Assembly: GCA_004553715.1 (NCBI GenBank)
Contig: SFKP01000024.1
Location: 1 to 33,671 of the forward strand
Direction of reading: 5' to 3'
Source: Clostridiales bacterium
GTDB lineage: Bacteria > Bacillota > Clostridia > TANB77 > CAG-508
DNA length: 33,671 nucleotides
The position numbers were made by a program, and so were the translations under genes. Position 1 is the stretch's first letter; every line of letters starts with the position of its first letter. The notes beneath the pieces are model-generated. The model saw nothing but the letters and a program-made list of their open reading frames with translations. It was not told the DNA's origin and did not search any database. Below, in pieces: positions 9,003 through 17,843 of this stretch.

Positions 9003-9843
9003 TAAACGCAATTTACAATTAAAAATTTTAGAAATGGTAAAATATTTAGATTCATTTTGTAAGGAAAATCAGATAGAATACTACATTATATATGGCTCTT
9101 GTTTAGGCGCTGTTAGACATAAAGGTTTTATACCTTGGGATGATGACTTTGATGTAGGAATGACATTAGAAAATTATAATAAATTTATAAGTTTATGTAA
9201 AACGAAATTAGATACCAATAAGTATTTTTTACAAACGCTTGAAACAGAACCAAATTACTATCTATCTTTTGCTAAGTTAAGAGATATTAATACAACTCTT
9301 ATAGAAGAAGGAAATAAAAATATACCAATTACTTATGGAGTATATATTGATATTTTTCCAATAGTGGGCTTGCCAAAAGGAAAGTTAAAGCGTGCAATTT
9401 TATCAATAAATAGAGCGTTTGCACTATCTGCAAATATAAACGTAATTAATAATAAATTTTTGTATAATATTTTTAGAATAATTTTAAAAATTTTTGGTAA
9501 AAAAAACATATTAAAATATTGTTCAAAGCAAGCAAAAAAATATAGTTGCCAAGATTGTGAAGAATGGTGCTCGATTTTTGATGGCGATGGTTTAAAAATA
9601 AACACTACAAAAAAAACTATTATGGGAAAGCCAACATATGTACCTTTTGAAGATATAGAATTACCCATACCAGAAAAATATGATGAATATTTAAAACATA
9701 TATATGGAGATTATATGAAAATACCTACAAAAGAACAAATAAAAGCGAAAGAGCATACTGCATATATCTTGGATTTAGAACATTCATATAAAGAATATTT
9801 AAAATTAAATAGTGACAAAAAAACAAATAATATTAGAACTTAA
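8992..9843 (+). CDS. LicD-family phosphoryl-substituent transferase
   Basis: LicD proteins move phosphocholine (or a related phospho-alcohol or phosphonate) from a CDP carrier onto surface glycans. The 283 residues carry the family core near the N-terminus: GSCLGAVRHKGFIPWDDDFD at 35-54, with the metal-binding aspartates, then a DIFP motif. The ATG at 8992 has GGTGAGG at the right distance and overlaps the preceding gene by 11 bases; an upstream in-frame extension to 8980 lacks its own ribosome site. The cytidylyltransferase and importer at 14515-18720 would supply the activated donor, which makes the assignment more convincing. Confidence 0.87.
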   Translation: MENNKRNLQLKILEMVKYLDSFCKENQIEYYIIYGSCLGAVRHKGFIPWDDDFDVGMTLENYNKFISLCKTKLDTNKYFLQTLETEPNYYLSFAKLRDINTTLIEEGNKNIPITYGVYIDIFPIVGLPKGKLKRAILSINRAFALSANINVINNKFLYNIFRIILKIFGKKNILKYCSKQAKKYSCQDCEEWCSIFDGDGLKINTTKKTIMGKPTYVPFEDIELPIPEKYDEYLKHIYGDYMKIPTKEQIKAKEHTAYILDLEHSYKEYLKLNSDKKTNNIRT

Positions 9844-9905
9844 AACAATCAATGCTTTAATAAGATTGATATATTTTAATGATAAAAACATGTTTAGGAG
9901 TAATT

Positions 9906-10811
9906 ATGGAAAAAGTAAATATAATAATTCCAATATATAATTCAGAAGAATACTTGTTTAAATGTTTGGACAGCATAAAAAATCAAACATTGGAAGGAAT
10001 AAAAGCCATATTAGTAAATGATGGTTCTACAGATTCATCTGAAAAAATAATTGATGAATATGTTAACACTTATCCAAATATTTTTGAGAAAATTAACAAA
10101 GAAAACGGGGGGCAGGCTACCGCTAGAAATTTAGGTCTTGAAAAGGCAACTCGGAGAATATGTTAAGTGACTTAGTAATTTGTGATTATTATGAAATTGA
10201 AAATAACCATAAAGCTATACAAAAAGCAATAAAAAAATTTGACAATAATATAAAAATAAATTACATGTTATCTAATGCAAGTCCTTGGAATAAACTTATA
10301 AAAACAAGTATATTCAAAGAAAATAATATTAAGTTTCTAGAAAATTATATTTATGAAGATTTAGCAACAATGCCAATATTGGCAGAATACGCAAATAATA
10401 TAATATATGTAGAAGAACCTTTATATAACTACATAATAAGAGCGGGTTCTACCATGAGGCAGAAATCATATAACAAAAAATTAGAATCAATTTTTGTTGC
10501 ACTAGAACATTTAGAGAATGAATTTAAAAAAAGAAATTTATACTTTAAATATAAAGATGAGCTAGAATATATATATATTGAACATTTGCTTTATGCAGCT
10601 TCTCGGACGTTTTTTATACTATGAAGAAGGAAAAGAAAAAATAAAGGAAATAGTAAATATAATAAAGCAGAAATATTCTCATTGGAATAAAAATAAATAT
10701 TATAAACAGCGAAATATAATTTATAAAACGACTTGCAAAATTTTTTATACAAATAATATGTTTATAATAAACATATATAATAAAATTCGAAGGAAAATTA
10801 AGGAGAACTAA
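9906..10811 (+). pseudogene. Glycosyltransferase family 2, interrupted three times (two CGG +1 sites and an internal deletion)
   Basis: The N-terminal part is a clear GT2 (GT-A) start: VNIIIPIYNSEEYL, then LVNDGSTDSS and GGQATARNLGLEKA; ATG 9906 follows AGGAG. The chain is broken in three places. At 10152 the zero-frame codon is CGG; skipping its C restores A-T-G-E-Y-V. About 5 codons later, near 10168, the text jumps from GEYVK through UGA C to DLVICDYYEIEN in the next frame. The stretch that should carry the DXD metal motif (roughly 25 residues in relatives, from memory) is missing. At 10604 a second CGG restores the frame to SGRFLYYEEGKE. The missing DXD means the product is probably inactive, whatever happens at the CGG sites. 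Confidence 0.75.
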
Positions 10812-10814
10812 TAA

Positions 10815-12170
10815 ATGAAGAAACTAAAAGAAATTACTATAGAAAAATTAATTATAATTTATATTTTAATTCAACCACTTTTAGATGTTGCAACATCATT
10901 ATGTTTGGAATATATAAGTCCATATTTAACATTAGGGATATTAATAAGAACCATGTTTATGGGATTAGTAATTATATATTCATTGTTTAAAGCTGACAAA
11001 AAAAATAGAATAAGAAGTTTAATATATTATGGATTAGTAGGTATTTATATGTGTATATTTTTATTTGTCTCATATTCACAAAATGGAACAAATATGATAT
11101 TAGCGCAAATAAAGGGACTAATAAGAGCTTTTTATCTCCCACTTGTTTTAGTAGCATTATATAGCTTATTTAATAGTAAAACTATAAAAATAGATAATAA
11201 ATATTTCATATGGACTTTAGCAGAATATGTTTTGATTATGCTCATAGCCAAGATAGCAGGAATAGCTTATCCTACATATAAATATGGATTGAATCATGGA
11301 ACTGTAGGTTTATTTTATGCTGCAAACGAAACAGGTGCTATAATAAGTATCCTATCACCATTGCTTGCTATAGAATTATTAAAAGATAAAAAAATAAATA
11401 TAATAAATATTTTAACTTTAATACTGCTTATATTTTCAGTACTAGAGATGGGGACTAAAGTTCCGTTTTTGGCATTCATTATACTATATGTATTATTTTT
11501 TATAATATGTTTAATTAAAATATTTATACAAAAAAACAAAAAAATCTATATAATAAAAAATGTATGTATTTTAATAATAGGAATTATTATCTTATTTATT
11601 CTACCATATACTCCTGTTGGAAAAAATATAGAGGCTAATTATGGTATAAAACTTATTCAGATTTGTAAAACGCCTTCAGCTAAACAACCCGGTTTGGACC
11701 TTGAGGAACCTATTGATATTGAGAAACCTATTGATATTGAAGTAACAACTATAGTAAGTGGAAGAAATGAATTATTTAAAAAGAATTTAGAACGCTACAT
11801 GAAAAGTAGTGCAACTGAAAAGATATTTGGAAATGGTTATTTAACTTATAAAGACCATGAATTACAAATTAATAAATTAGTAGAAATTGATTATTTTGAT
11901 ATATTATTTTCTCACGGAATAGTAGGAACAATAATATTATTTATTCCACTAATATATATGTTATTAACAGTAATAATAAAAACACTAAAACATTTCATAC
12001 TCGTTTTAAAAGATGAAGAACTATTTCTTTATTTATATATTATAGGTATAGGTCTAGGCATAGCATTAGCTGCAGGTCATGTATTAACAGCTCCAGCAGT
12101 TAGTATATATATGATATTGATTTTGTTAAATTTAGATGCAAATTTAAAAAAATTAGAGGTGAATAATTGA
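10815..12170 (+). CDS. Wzy-like O-antigen polymerase/ligase family membrane protein
   Basis: A 451-residue protein with about ten to twelve hydrophobic segments and one large hydrophilic loop (about residues 285-350) holding SGRNELFKKNLERYM and FGNGYL. This arrangement is characteristic of O-antigen ligase/Wzy proteins, which polymerise or transfer lipid-linked repeats outside the membrane. Ahead of that loop is a short tandem acidic repeat, EEPIDIEKPIDIE. AAGGAG precedes ATG 10815. Its TGA stop overlaps the next ATG. Together with the flippase and TagO-like initiator this completes a Wzx/Wzy-type pathway. Confidence 0.82.
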   Translation: MKKLKEITIEKLIIIYILIQPLLDVATSLCLEYISPYLTLGILIRTMFMGLVIIYSLFKADKKNRIRSLIYYGLVGIYMCIFLFVSYSQNGTNMILAQIKGLIRAFYLPLVLVALYSLFNSKTIKIDNKYFIWTLAEYVLIMLIAKIAGIAYPTYKYGLNHGTVGLFYAANETGAIISILSPLLAIELLKDKKINIINILTLILLIFSVLEMGTKVPFLAFIILYVLFFIICLIKIFIQKNKKIYIIKNVCILIIGIIILFILPYTPVGKNIEANYGIKLIQICKTPSAKQPGLDLEEPIDIEKPIDIEVTTIVSGRNELFKKNLERYMKSSATEKIFGNGYLTYKDHELQINKLVEIDYFDILFSHGIVGTIILFIPLIYMLLTVIIKTLKHFILVLKDEELFLYLYIIGIGLGIALAAGHVLTAPAVSIYMILILLNLDANLKKLEVNN

Positions 12171-13307
12171 TGAAAAAAATAGTTATATTAGCTTTACATT
12201 TAAGTGTTGGTGGTATTGAAAGAGTAATTACTAATGTTAGTAATTTATTATGTGAAAACAACGATGTTACTATTATATCAACATATAAAATTAATGAAAA
12301 TCCAAGTTTTGAAATAGATGATAGAATTAATATAGAATACTTATTAGAAGATTTAAAACCAAATAGAAAAGAATTAAAAGACGCCATTAAAAATTTGAAC
12401 ATTATAGAAATAATAAAGCAATCTTTTATTAGTGCAAAAGTTTTATATTTAAGAAAAAAATTAATGATAAAGGCAATAAAAAAAATAGATGCAGATATAG
12501 TAATTTCAACAAGAGCTATGCATAATAAATGGCTAGGGAAATATGCAAAAAAAGGAATTATAAAAATTGCTCAAGAGCATAACCATCACAACAATAATAA
12601 AAAATACATAAAAAAAGTTATACGATCTTTAAAAAATATTGATTTCTTTATGCCACCTTCAAATGAATTATCGAAATTTTATGAGAAATTATTAAAAAAT
12701 AAAAAAACTAAGGTTATATATATACCAAATCTTATAGAAAATGATTCAAAAGAAATTTCTGAATTAAAAGAAAAGGTGATTTTATCTGTCGGAAGGCTAG
12801 AAAGAATAAAGGGATTTTTAGACTTAATCGAAGTATTTAAAATTGTTAATCAAACATATCCGGATTGGAAATTAAAAATTGCTGGTTCTGGTTCTCAAGA
12901 AGAAGAATTACAGCAGAAAATATATCATGAAAAATTAGAAAAGAATATAGAATTAGTGCGGAGAAAAAACAAAAAAAGAATTAAAAAAATTGTATTTAGA
13001 ATCTTCTGTCTATGTTATGACATCATTTTCAGAATCATTTGGATTAGTTCTTGTGGAAGCTGAAAATTGTGGGTTACCACTAGTTGCATTTACTAGTGCC
13101 CAAGGTGCAAATGAAATTATACAAAATAATATCAATGGTTTTTTAATAGCAGATAGAGATAAAAATAAAATGGCAGATTATATAATTAAGTTAATTGAAA
13201 ATAAAGAATTACGTAAACAAATGGGACAAAAAGGAAAAGATTTGTCTAAAGCATATTGTAAAGAAAATGTTACAAAACAATGGAATGATTTCATTAGCAA
13301 AATGTAA
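12170..13307 (+). CDS. Glycosyltransferase family 4 requiring a +1 frameshift at CGG
   Basis: The N-terminal part opens with KKIVILALHLSVGGIERVIT, and the C-terminal part contains VYVMTSFSESFGLVLVEAEN and GLPLVAFTSAQGANEII. Together they make one GT-B enzyme of about 378 residues. They lie in different frames. The zero-frame runs ...ELV-CGG and then wanders 35 codons to a stop; omitting the C at 12959 gives ELVGEKTKKELKKLYLESS, the expected link into the donor-binding domain. The break is a single inserted C in front of GGA and is not in any of the nearby A runs. Start ATG 12170 follows AGAGGTG; the alternative TTG three bases upstream is unlikely. The protein is full-length if the shift occurs and lacks its donor-binding site if not. 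Confidence 0.8.
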
Positions 13308-13386
13308 ATTTTTATAAATAAAATTTATATTTAAAACAAAAAAAGAAAAACGGTCTTAATCATGTTGAAAAGTAGGTGTCAATAAA

Positions 13387-13857
13387 GTGAAAAAGGTTTT
13401 ATTCATATCAAGTACAGGTGGACATTTTAATGAACTTATTTAATTAAAACCACTATTTAAAGAGTATGATTATCATATAATTACTGAAAAAAATAAAATG
13501 ACAGCTGGGCTAAAAAAAGAATATGGTGAAAAAATTAATTTTTTAGTATATGGTACTCGTATTAGAATTTTTGAATATATATTTAAATTTATTTATAATT
13601 GTTTAAAAAGTTTAATTTTATATATAAAAATAAGACCTCAATATATAATTACTACCGGAACTCATACAGCAGTACCAATGTGCTATATAGGAAAAGTATT
13701 TGGTTCAAAAATTATTTTTATAGAAACATTTGCAAATAGAAATACCAAAACCCTGTCTGGGAAAATGATTTATCCCATTGCAGATTTATTTATAGTACAG
13801 TGGGAAGAGATGCTAAAACTTTATCCTAGAGCAATATATGGAGGTGCTATATATTAA
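13387..13857 (+). pseudogene. Alg14/PssD/EpsE-like glycosyltransferase subunit with an in-frame TAA
   Basis: Starting at GTG 13387, the frame gives the Alg14-type N-terminus KKVLFISSTGGHFNELI, then TAA at 13441, then LKPLFKEYDYHIITEKN and about 130 more residues with ITTGTHTAVPMCYIGK, a hallmark of this membrane-anchor subunit. Relatives usually have Gln at the stop position (from memory), so CAA to TAA is the simplest change. The rest of the frame is open, so the mutation is recent, corrected by readthrough, or an error. A restart at ATG 13498 would lose the N-terminal strand and GGH motif. The partner gene follows at once. Confidence 0.75.
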
Positions 13858-14360
13858 TGATTGTTATTTTATTAGGGACTCAGAAATATAGTTTTCATAG
13901 ATTGTTAGAAGAAGTTCAAAGATGTATAGATAATGGTACTATAAAACAAGAAGTTATTGTTCAAGCTGGTGGCACCCAATTTTTTTCAAAAGAAATGAAG
14001 ATATTTACTTTAATTGAACAAAATGAATTAGAAAAGCTTATTGAAAAAGCAGATATTATAATAACACATGGCGGTGTTGGCTCTATTGTTAATGGGGTAA
14101 AACTTCATAAAAAAGTAATTGCTGTTCCAAGATATAAAAAATACGGTGAAGTTGCAAATGATCATCAAGTTCAGATTATAAATACTTTTGCAAAAGAAGG
14201 TTTTATAATAGGGCTAAATGATGTATCTGAATTAGAATCGGCATTAAAAGAGATAGAAAACTTTAAGCCTAAAGTACTAGAAAGTAATACTGAAAAAATA
14301 ATTAATATAATTAGAGATTTTATAAACAATGATAGTACCACAAAAAATAAAAAGCATTAA
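13857..14360 (+). CDS. Alg13/PssE/EpsF-like glycosyltransferase catalytic subunit
   Basis: A 167-residue single-domain protein matching the C-terminal (donor-binding) half of GT28 enzymes. It includes IVILLGTQKYSFHRLLEEV, QAGGTQFF, ADIIITHGGVGSIVNG and VPRYKKYGEVANDHQ. Such proteins work with a membrane-bound Alg14-like partner to add a sugar to a lipid-linked acceptor. The ATG overlaps the partner's stop codon by one base, as expected for a two-subunit enzyme. It is intact, but its activity would depend on the upstream subunit, which carries a premature stop. Confidence 0.85.
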   Translation: MIVILLGTQKYSFHRLLEEVQRCIDNGTIKQEVIVQAGGTQFFSKEMKIFTLIEQNELEKLIEKADIIITHGGVGSIVNGVKLHKKVIAVPRYKKYGEVANDHQVQIINTFAKEGFIIGLNDVSELESALKEIENFKPKVLESNTEKIINIIRDFINNDSTTKNKKH

Positions 14361-14448
14361 AGAACGTTAGTCATTGAATTTATTGTGTTTTTATATTTTT
14401 AATTTTAATGGTACTTTTATTTATTTTGTAAAAATTTTTAATCAAGTA

Positions 14449-14477
14449 TTGCAACGTTCAAATTAAAGATGTATAAT
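14449..14477 (+). promoter_or_regulatory. Sigma-A-type promoter for the importer-cytidylyltransferase operon
   Basis: TTGCAA at 14449-14454, a 17-base spacer, and TATAAT at 14472-14477, 38 bases before the lipoprotein start codon. The palindrome AACGTT lies in the spacer edge at 14453-14458 and occurs again at 14363-14368, so a repressor site is possible but unproven. Confidence 0.75.
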
Positions 14478-14514
14478 AGCAAATATGAACAAAAAACAAA
14501 TAGGAGGAATTAAT

Positions 14515-15504
14515 ATGAAAAAAGTTTATTTATTAGTAGCGTTGGCTATTTTATTATGCTTAACATTGGTATTGACAGGATGTTCAAAAAACAAAGAAAA
14601 AATTGTAATTTATACTTCGATGGAAGAGGAGAGAAATCAAGACCTAAAAGAACAATTGAAGGAAAATTTTCCAGAGCTTAATGTAATTGTGCAATATATG
14701 CCAACAGGAAACAGTTCGGCAAAATTAAAAACAGAGGGAACAAATATAGAAGCAGATATTATTATTGATTTGGAAACTGCTTATATGGCAAATTTAGAAG
14801 ATAATTTTACTAATTTAACAAGCTTTGATACAAGTATGTATATAGATGGAGTAATACAATCAGATAATTATTTGCCTTGGATAAAATACACGATGACATT
14901 AATAATTGATGAAGATTATTTTGAAAAAAATAATTTGGAAATTCCAAAAACATATGAAGATTTATTAAAGCCTGAATATAAAAATTTAATTGCAATGCCA
15001 GATCCAAAGACTTCTGGAACAGGATATGCATTTTTCTTAAATGCAATAAATGTAATGGGAGAAGAAAATGCAATTAAATATTTTAAAGATTTAAAGGAGA
15101 ATTTAAGAGAATTTACTACTTCTGGTTCAGGACCTACTAATCTATTAAAACAAGGTGAGATAGCAATTGCAATGGGGATGACTGCTCAAGGAGTTTCAGC
15201 AATTAATGAAGGATATAATTTTAAAATAGTTGCACTAGAGACTGGAGCACCATACAATACAACGTCTTGCGGAATAATAAAAGGTAGAGAAGAAAACGAA
15301 AATGTAAAAAAAGTTTTTCAATGGTTAATAACAGATTTTAGTAGATATGATAAAGAAAATTATATGCCAGATGTGTTATTAAAAGATCAAAAAAATAATA
15401 TAAAAAATTATCCAACAGATCTTAAAGAAGCAAATATGTCAGGAATAGATAGTATTGAAACTAAAGAAGAGCTAATAGAAAAATGGGGCGAAATAAATGG
15501 TTAA
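14515..15504 (+). CDS. ABC-transporter substrate-binding lipoprotein (phosphonate/iron-type family 1)
   Basis: A 329-residue extracellular binding protein anchored by lipid. It has an N-terminal hydrophobic signal and the lipobox LTGC with Cys23. The mature start KIVIYTSMEEER, and later PDPKTSGTGYAF and AIAMGMTAQG, match the family-1 binding proteins used for Fe3+, polyamines or 2-aminoethylphosphonate. Start: ATG 14515 sits behind AGGAGGAATTAAT, while the upstream frame to 14485 has no ribosome site. It overlaps the ATPase gene by 8 bases. A phosphonate or phosphocholine ligand is inferred from the cytidylyltransferase and LicD neighbours, not from binding residues. Confidence 0.83.
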   Translation: MKKVYLLVALAILLCLTLVLTGCSKNKEKIVIYTSMEEERNQDLKEQLKENFPELNVIVQYMPTGNSSAKLKTEGTNIEADIIIDLETAYMANLEDNFTNLTSFDTSMYIDGVIQSDNYLPWIKYTMTLIIDEDYFEKNNLEIPKTYEDLLKPEYKNLIAMPDPKTSGTGYAFFLNAINVMGEENAIKYFKDLKENLREFTTSGSGPTNLLKQGEIAIAMGMTAQGVSAINEGYNFKIVALETGAPYNTTSCGIIKGREENENVKKVFQWLITDFSRYDKENYMPDVLLKDQKNNIKNYPTDLKEANMSGIDSIETKEELIEKWGEING

Positions 15505-16276
15505 GTTAAGAGTCAAAAATTTAACAAAAGTGTATAATGGAAAAAAAGTATTAGATAATATTACCTTTTCGGTAGAAGATGGAGAATTTTTATCAATATT
15601 AGGTTCTTCTGGTTGTGGAAAAACTACATTACTAAGGATTATAATAGGGATTGAATCTCCTACTGAAGGGAAAATCACAAAAAACAGAAAAATAATTACT
15701 AATGAAGATCCTGCAAGAAGAGGAATGGGAATTGTTTTTCAAGATTATGCATTATTCCCTAACATGACTGTTTTAGGGAATGTTATGTATGCCTTAAATA
15801 TTAAATTAAAGAACAAAGAAAAAGCAAAAGAGGAAAGCTTAAAGATGTTAGAGATGGTAAATATGAAGGCACATATAAAAAAATATCCGCATGAGCTTTC
15901 CGGAGGTCAAAAACAAAGAGTAGCAATAGCAAGGACTTTGGCATTAGAGCCAGATATTATTTTATTTGATGAACCAATGTCTGCATTAGATGCAGATAAC
16001 AGATTAGCACTTAGAAAAGAAATTAAAAATATACAAGAAAAATTAAAAACGACTATGATTTATATAACTCACGATCAAGAGGAAGCTCTTTCTTTATCTG
16101 ATAGAGTTATGATTTTAAATGAAGGAAAAATACAACAAATAGATACACCAGTAGAAGTATTCAATAATCCAAAAAATGAATTTGTAAAAAATTTTGTTAC
16201 TAATCATCTTTTAGAAAAAGTAGAATCAATAAATAAATGTACAGGAGAAATAGATTATAATGAAGAAAAGAAGTAA
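15497..16276 (+). CDS. ABC-transporter ATPase of the same importer
   Basis: The ATP-hydrolysing subunit, 259 residues. Walker A is GSSGCGKTT at 36-44, the Q-loop is FQDYALFP near 81-88, the signature is LSGGQ at 134-138, Walker B is ILFDEP at 155-160 and the switch histidine is in ITHDQEEA. This sequence type belongs to the PotA/FbpC/PhnT group. It overlaps both the lipoprotein gene and the permease gene, so all three are made in step. Confidence 0.93.
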   Translation: MVKLRVKNLTKVYNGKKVLDNITFSVEDGEFLSILGSSGCGKTTLLRIIIGIESPTEGKITKNRKIITNEDPARRGMGIVFQDYALFPNMTVLGNVMYALNIKLKNKEKAKEESLKMLEMVNMKAHIKKYPHELSGGQKQRVAIARTLALEPDIILFDEPMSALDADNRLALRKEIKNIQEKLKTTMIYITHDQEEALSLSDRVMILNEGKIQQIDTPVEVFNNPKNEFVKNFVTNHLLEKVESINKCTGEIDYNEEKK

Positions 16277-17843
16277 ACTAAACATACTAATACTTTTATT
16301 TTTAGCAATTTCTGTTTTTTATCCACTTATAGAAATGCTTATTAGAGTTCAATGGTCTGATTTTGGGAGCTTAATAACTTCAAATGCATTTAAAGAGTCT
16401 TTTGTTAATTCATTATTAGTAGCAACAATTGCAACAAGTATTTCAATTTTAATTAGTTATGTATTAGCATATACACTTAACAGAACGAATATAAAACACC
16501 GAGCAATATTAAAAGTGTTTTTAACACTTCCTATGTTAATACCATCAATATCGCATGGATTAGGATTAATCAATCTATTTGGTGCAAATGGTATTATATC
16601 TAAATGGCTAGGATTCAATATTATAGGGATGAATGGAATAATTATAGGTTCTATACTTTATTCATTTCCGGTAGCTTTCTTAATGCTAGATGATGGATTT
16701 AATTATATAGATAATAATATGTATGATAGTGCGAAGGTACTTGGACTCAATAAATGGCAGACTTTTAGGCAGGTAACTTTATGTTATTTGAAAAAACCAA
16801 TTATATCTGCTATATTTGCTGTATTTACCATGATATTTACAGATTATGGAGTGCCTCTTGCTGTAGGTGGTAAATTTATTACATTACCGGTATTCTTATA
16901 TAAAGAAGTAATAGGATTACTAGATTTTTCAAAAGGAACAATGATAGGATTATTTTTATTAATTCCTGCTATTATATCTTTTTTATTTGATAATTTTTCA
17001 AAAGACTTCACAAATGGAGAAATAAAAAAGAAATTTATAATATCAAGCTCAAAAACTAAAGATATAGTATTAACAATGTTTGTTTATTTAATTTTGATGT
17101 GTATATTTATCATATTAGGATCTTTTGTATACTATGCATTTGTTGCTAATACAGCCAACAATATGTCATTTTCTTTGCAACATTTTAAATATGTATTTGA
17201 TAATGATGTTTTAGAAAATATATATAATTCATTATTGATTGCCTTTATGGTTTCAATTTTTGGTACAATAATAGCATATTTTACAGCGTATGTAACAGCA
17301 AGAATTGGAGGTAAATCAGCAAAATTTATTCATATATTAGCAATATCATCATTGGCAATACCAGGGATAGTGTTAGGTTTATCTTATACGATAAGCTTTA
17401 AAAATACTTTTATATATAATACTTATACAATATTAATATTAGTAAATATTGTACATTTTATGGCTTCTCCATATTTAATGGCATATAATGCATTGCAAAA
17501 AGTAAATAAAAATTATGAAATAGTTGCAAAAACGTGCAATATTAATATGTTTAGAGCCATTAAGGATATCATAATTCCATGTACTAAAATTACTATAAGA
17601 GAAATGTTTGCATATTTTTTTGTGAATTCAATGGTAACAATTTCTGCAGTAACATTTCTATTTAATACATCAACAATGCCACTATCATTATTGATAAATA
17701 ATTATGAAGGAAATATGATGCTTGGTGAAGCTGCAATAATATCATTAATCATTTTGTTATTTAATGTAATTGTTAAAGGAATAGTATATTTAATTAACAG
17801 AAAAGAACATAAAAGGAGCAAGATAAATGGAGCTTACATATAA
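16260..17843 (+). CDS. Fused two-domain ABC permease (FbpB/PhnU-V type)
   Basis: A 527-residue membrane protein with about twelve hydrophobic segments in two homologous halves, separated near residue 265 by a charged stretch. Each half has a permease coupling loop (DSAKVLGLNKWQTFRQVTL in the first; EIVAKTCNINMFRAIKDIII in the second). The single chain therefore forms the whole channel, as in FbpB and in fused phosphonate permeases. It overlaps the ATPase gene (17 bases) and the cytidylyltransferase gene (17 bases), tying import to activation of the substrate. Confidence 0.88.
   Translation: MKKRSKLNILILLFLAISVFYPLIEMLIRVQWSDFGSLITSNAFKESFVNSLLVATIATSISILISYVLAYTLNRTNIKHRAILKVFLTLPMLIPSISHGLGLINLFGANGIISKWLGFNIIGMNGIIIGSILYSFPVAFLMLDDGFNYIDNNMYDSAKVLGLNKWQTFRQVTLCYLKKPIISAIFAVFTMIFTDYGVPLAVGGKFITLPVFLYKEVIGLLDFSKGTMIGLFLLIPAIISFLFDNFSKDFTNGEIKKKFIISSSKTKDIVLTMFVYLILMCIFIILGSFVYYAFVANTANNMSFSLQHFKYVFDNDVLENIYNSLLIAFMVSIFGTIIAYFTAYVTARIGGKSAKFIHILAISSLAIPGIVLGLSYTISFKNTFIYNTYTILILVNIVHFMASPYLMAYNALQKVNKNYEIVAKTCNINMFRAIKDIIIPCTKITIREMFAYFFVNSMVTISAVTFLFNTSTMPLSLLINNYEGNMMLGEAAIISLIILLFNVIVKGIVYLINRKEHKRSKINGAYI

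Noticed and set aside
11690..11750. Short tandem repeat EEPIDIEKPIDIE as a possible selfish repeat
   Set aside because: Only about two copies, in frame, in a hydrophilic loop of the Wzy-like protein; ordinary microduplication.
12167..13307. Frameshift by slippage on A-runs (phase variation)
   Set aside because: The extra base is a C before GGA; the neighbouring A-runs fit both frames without change, and none of the five breaks is in a homopolymer.
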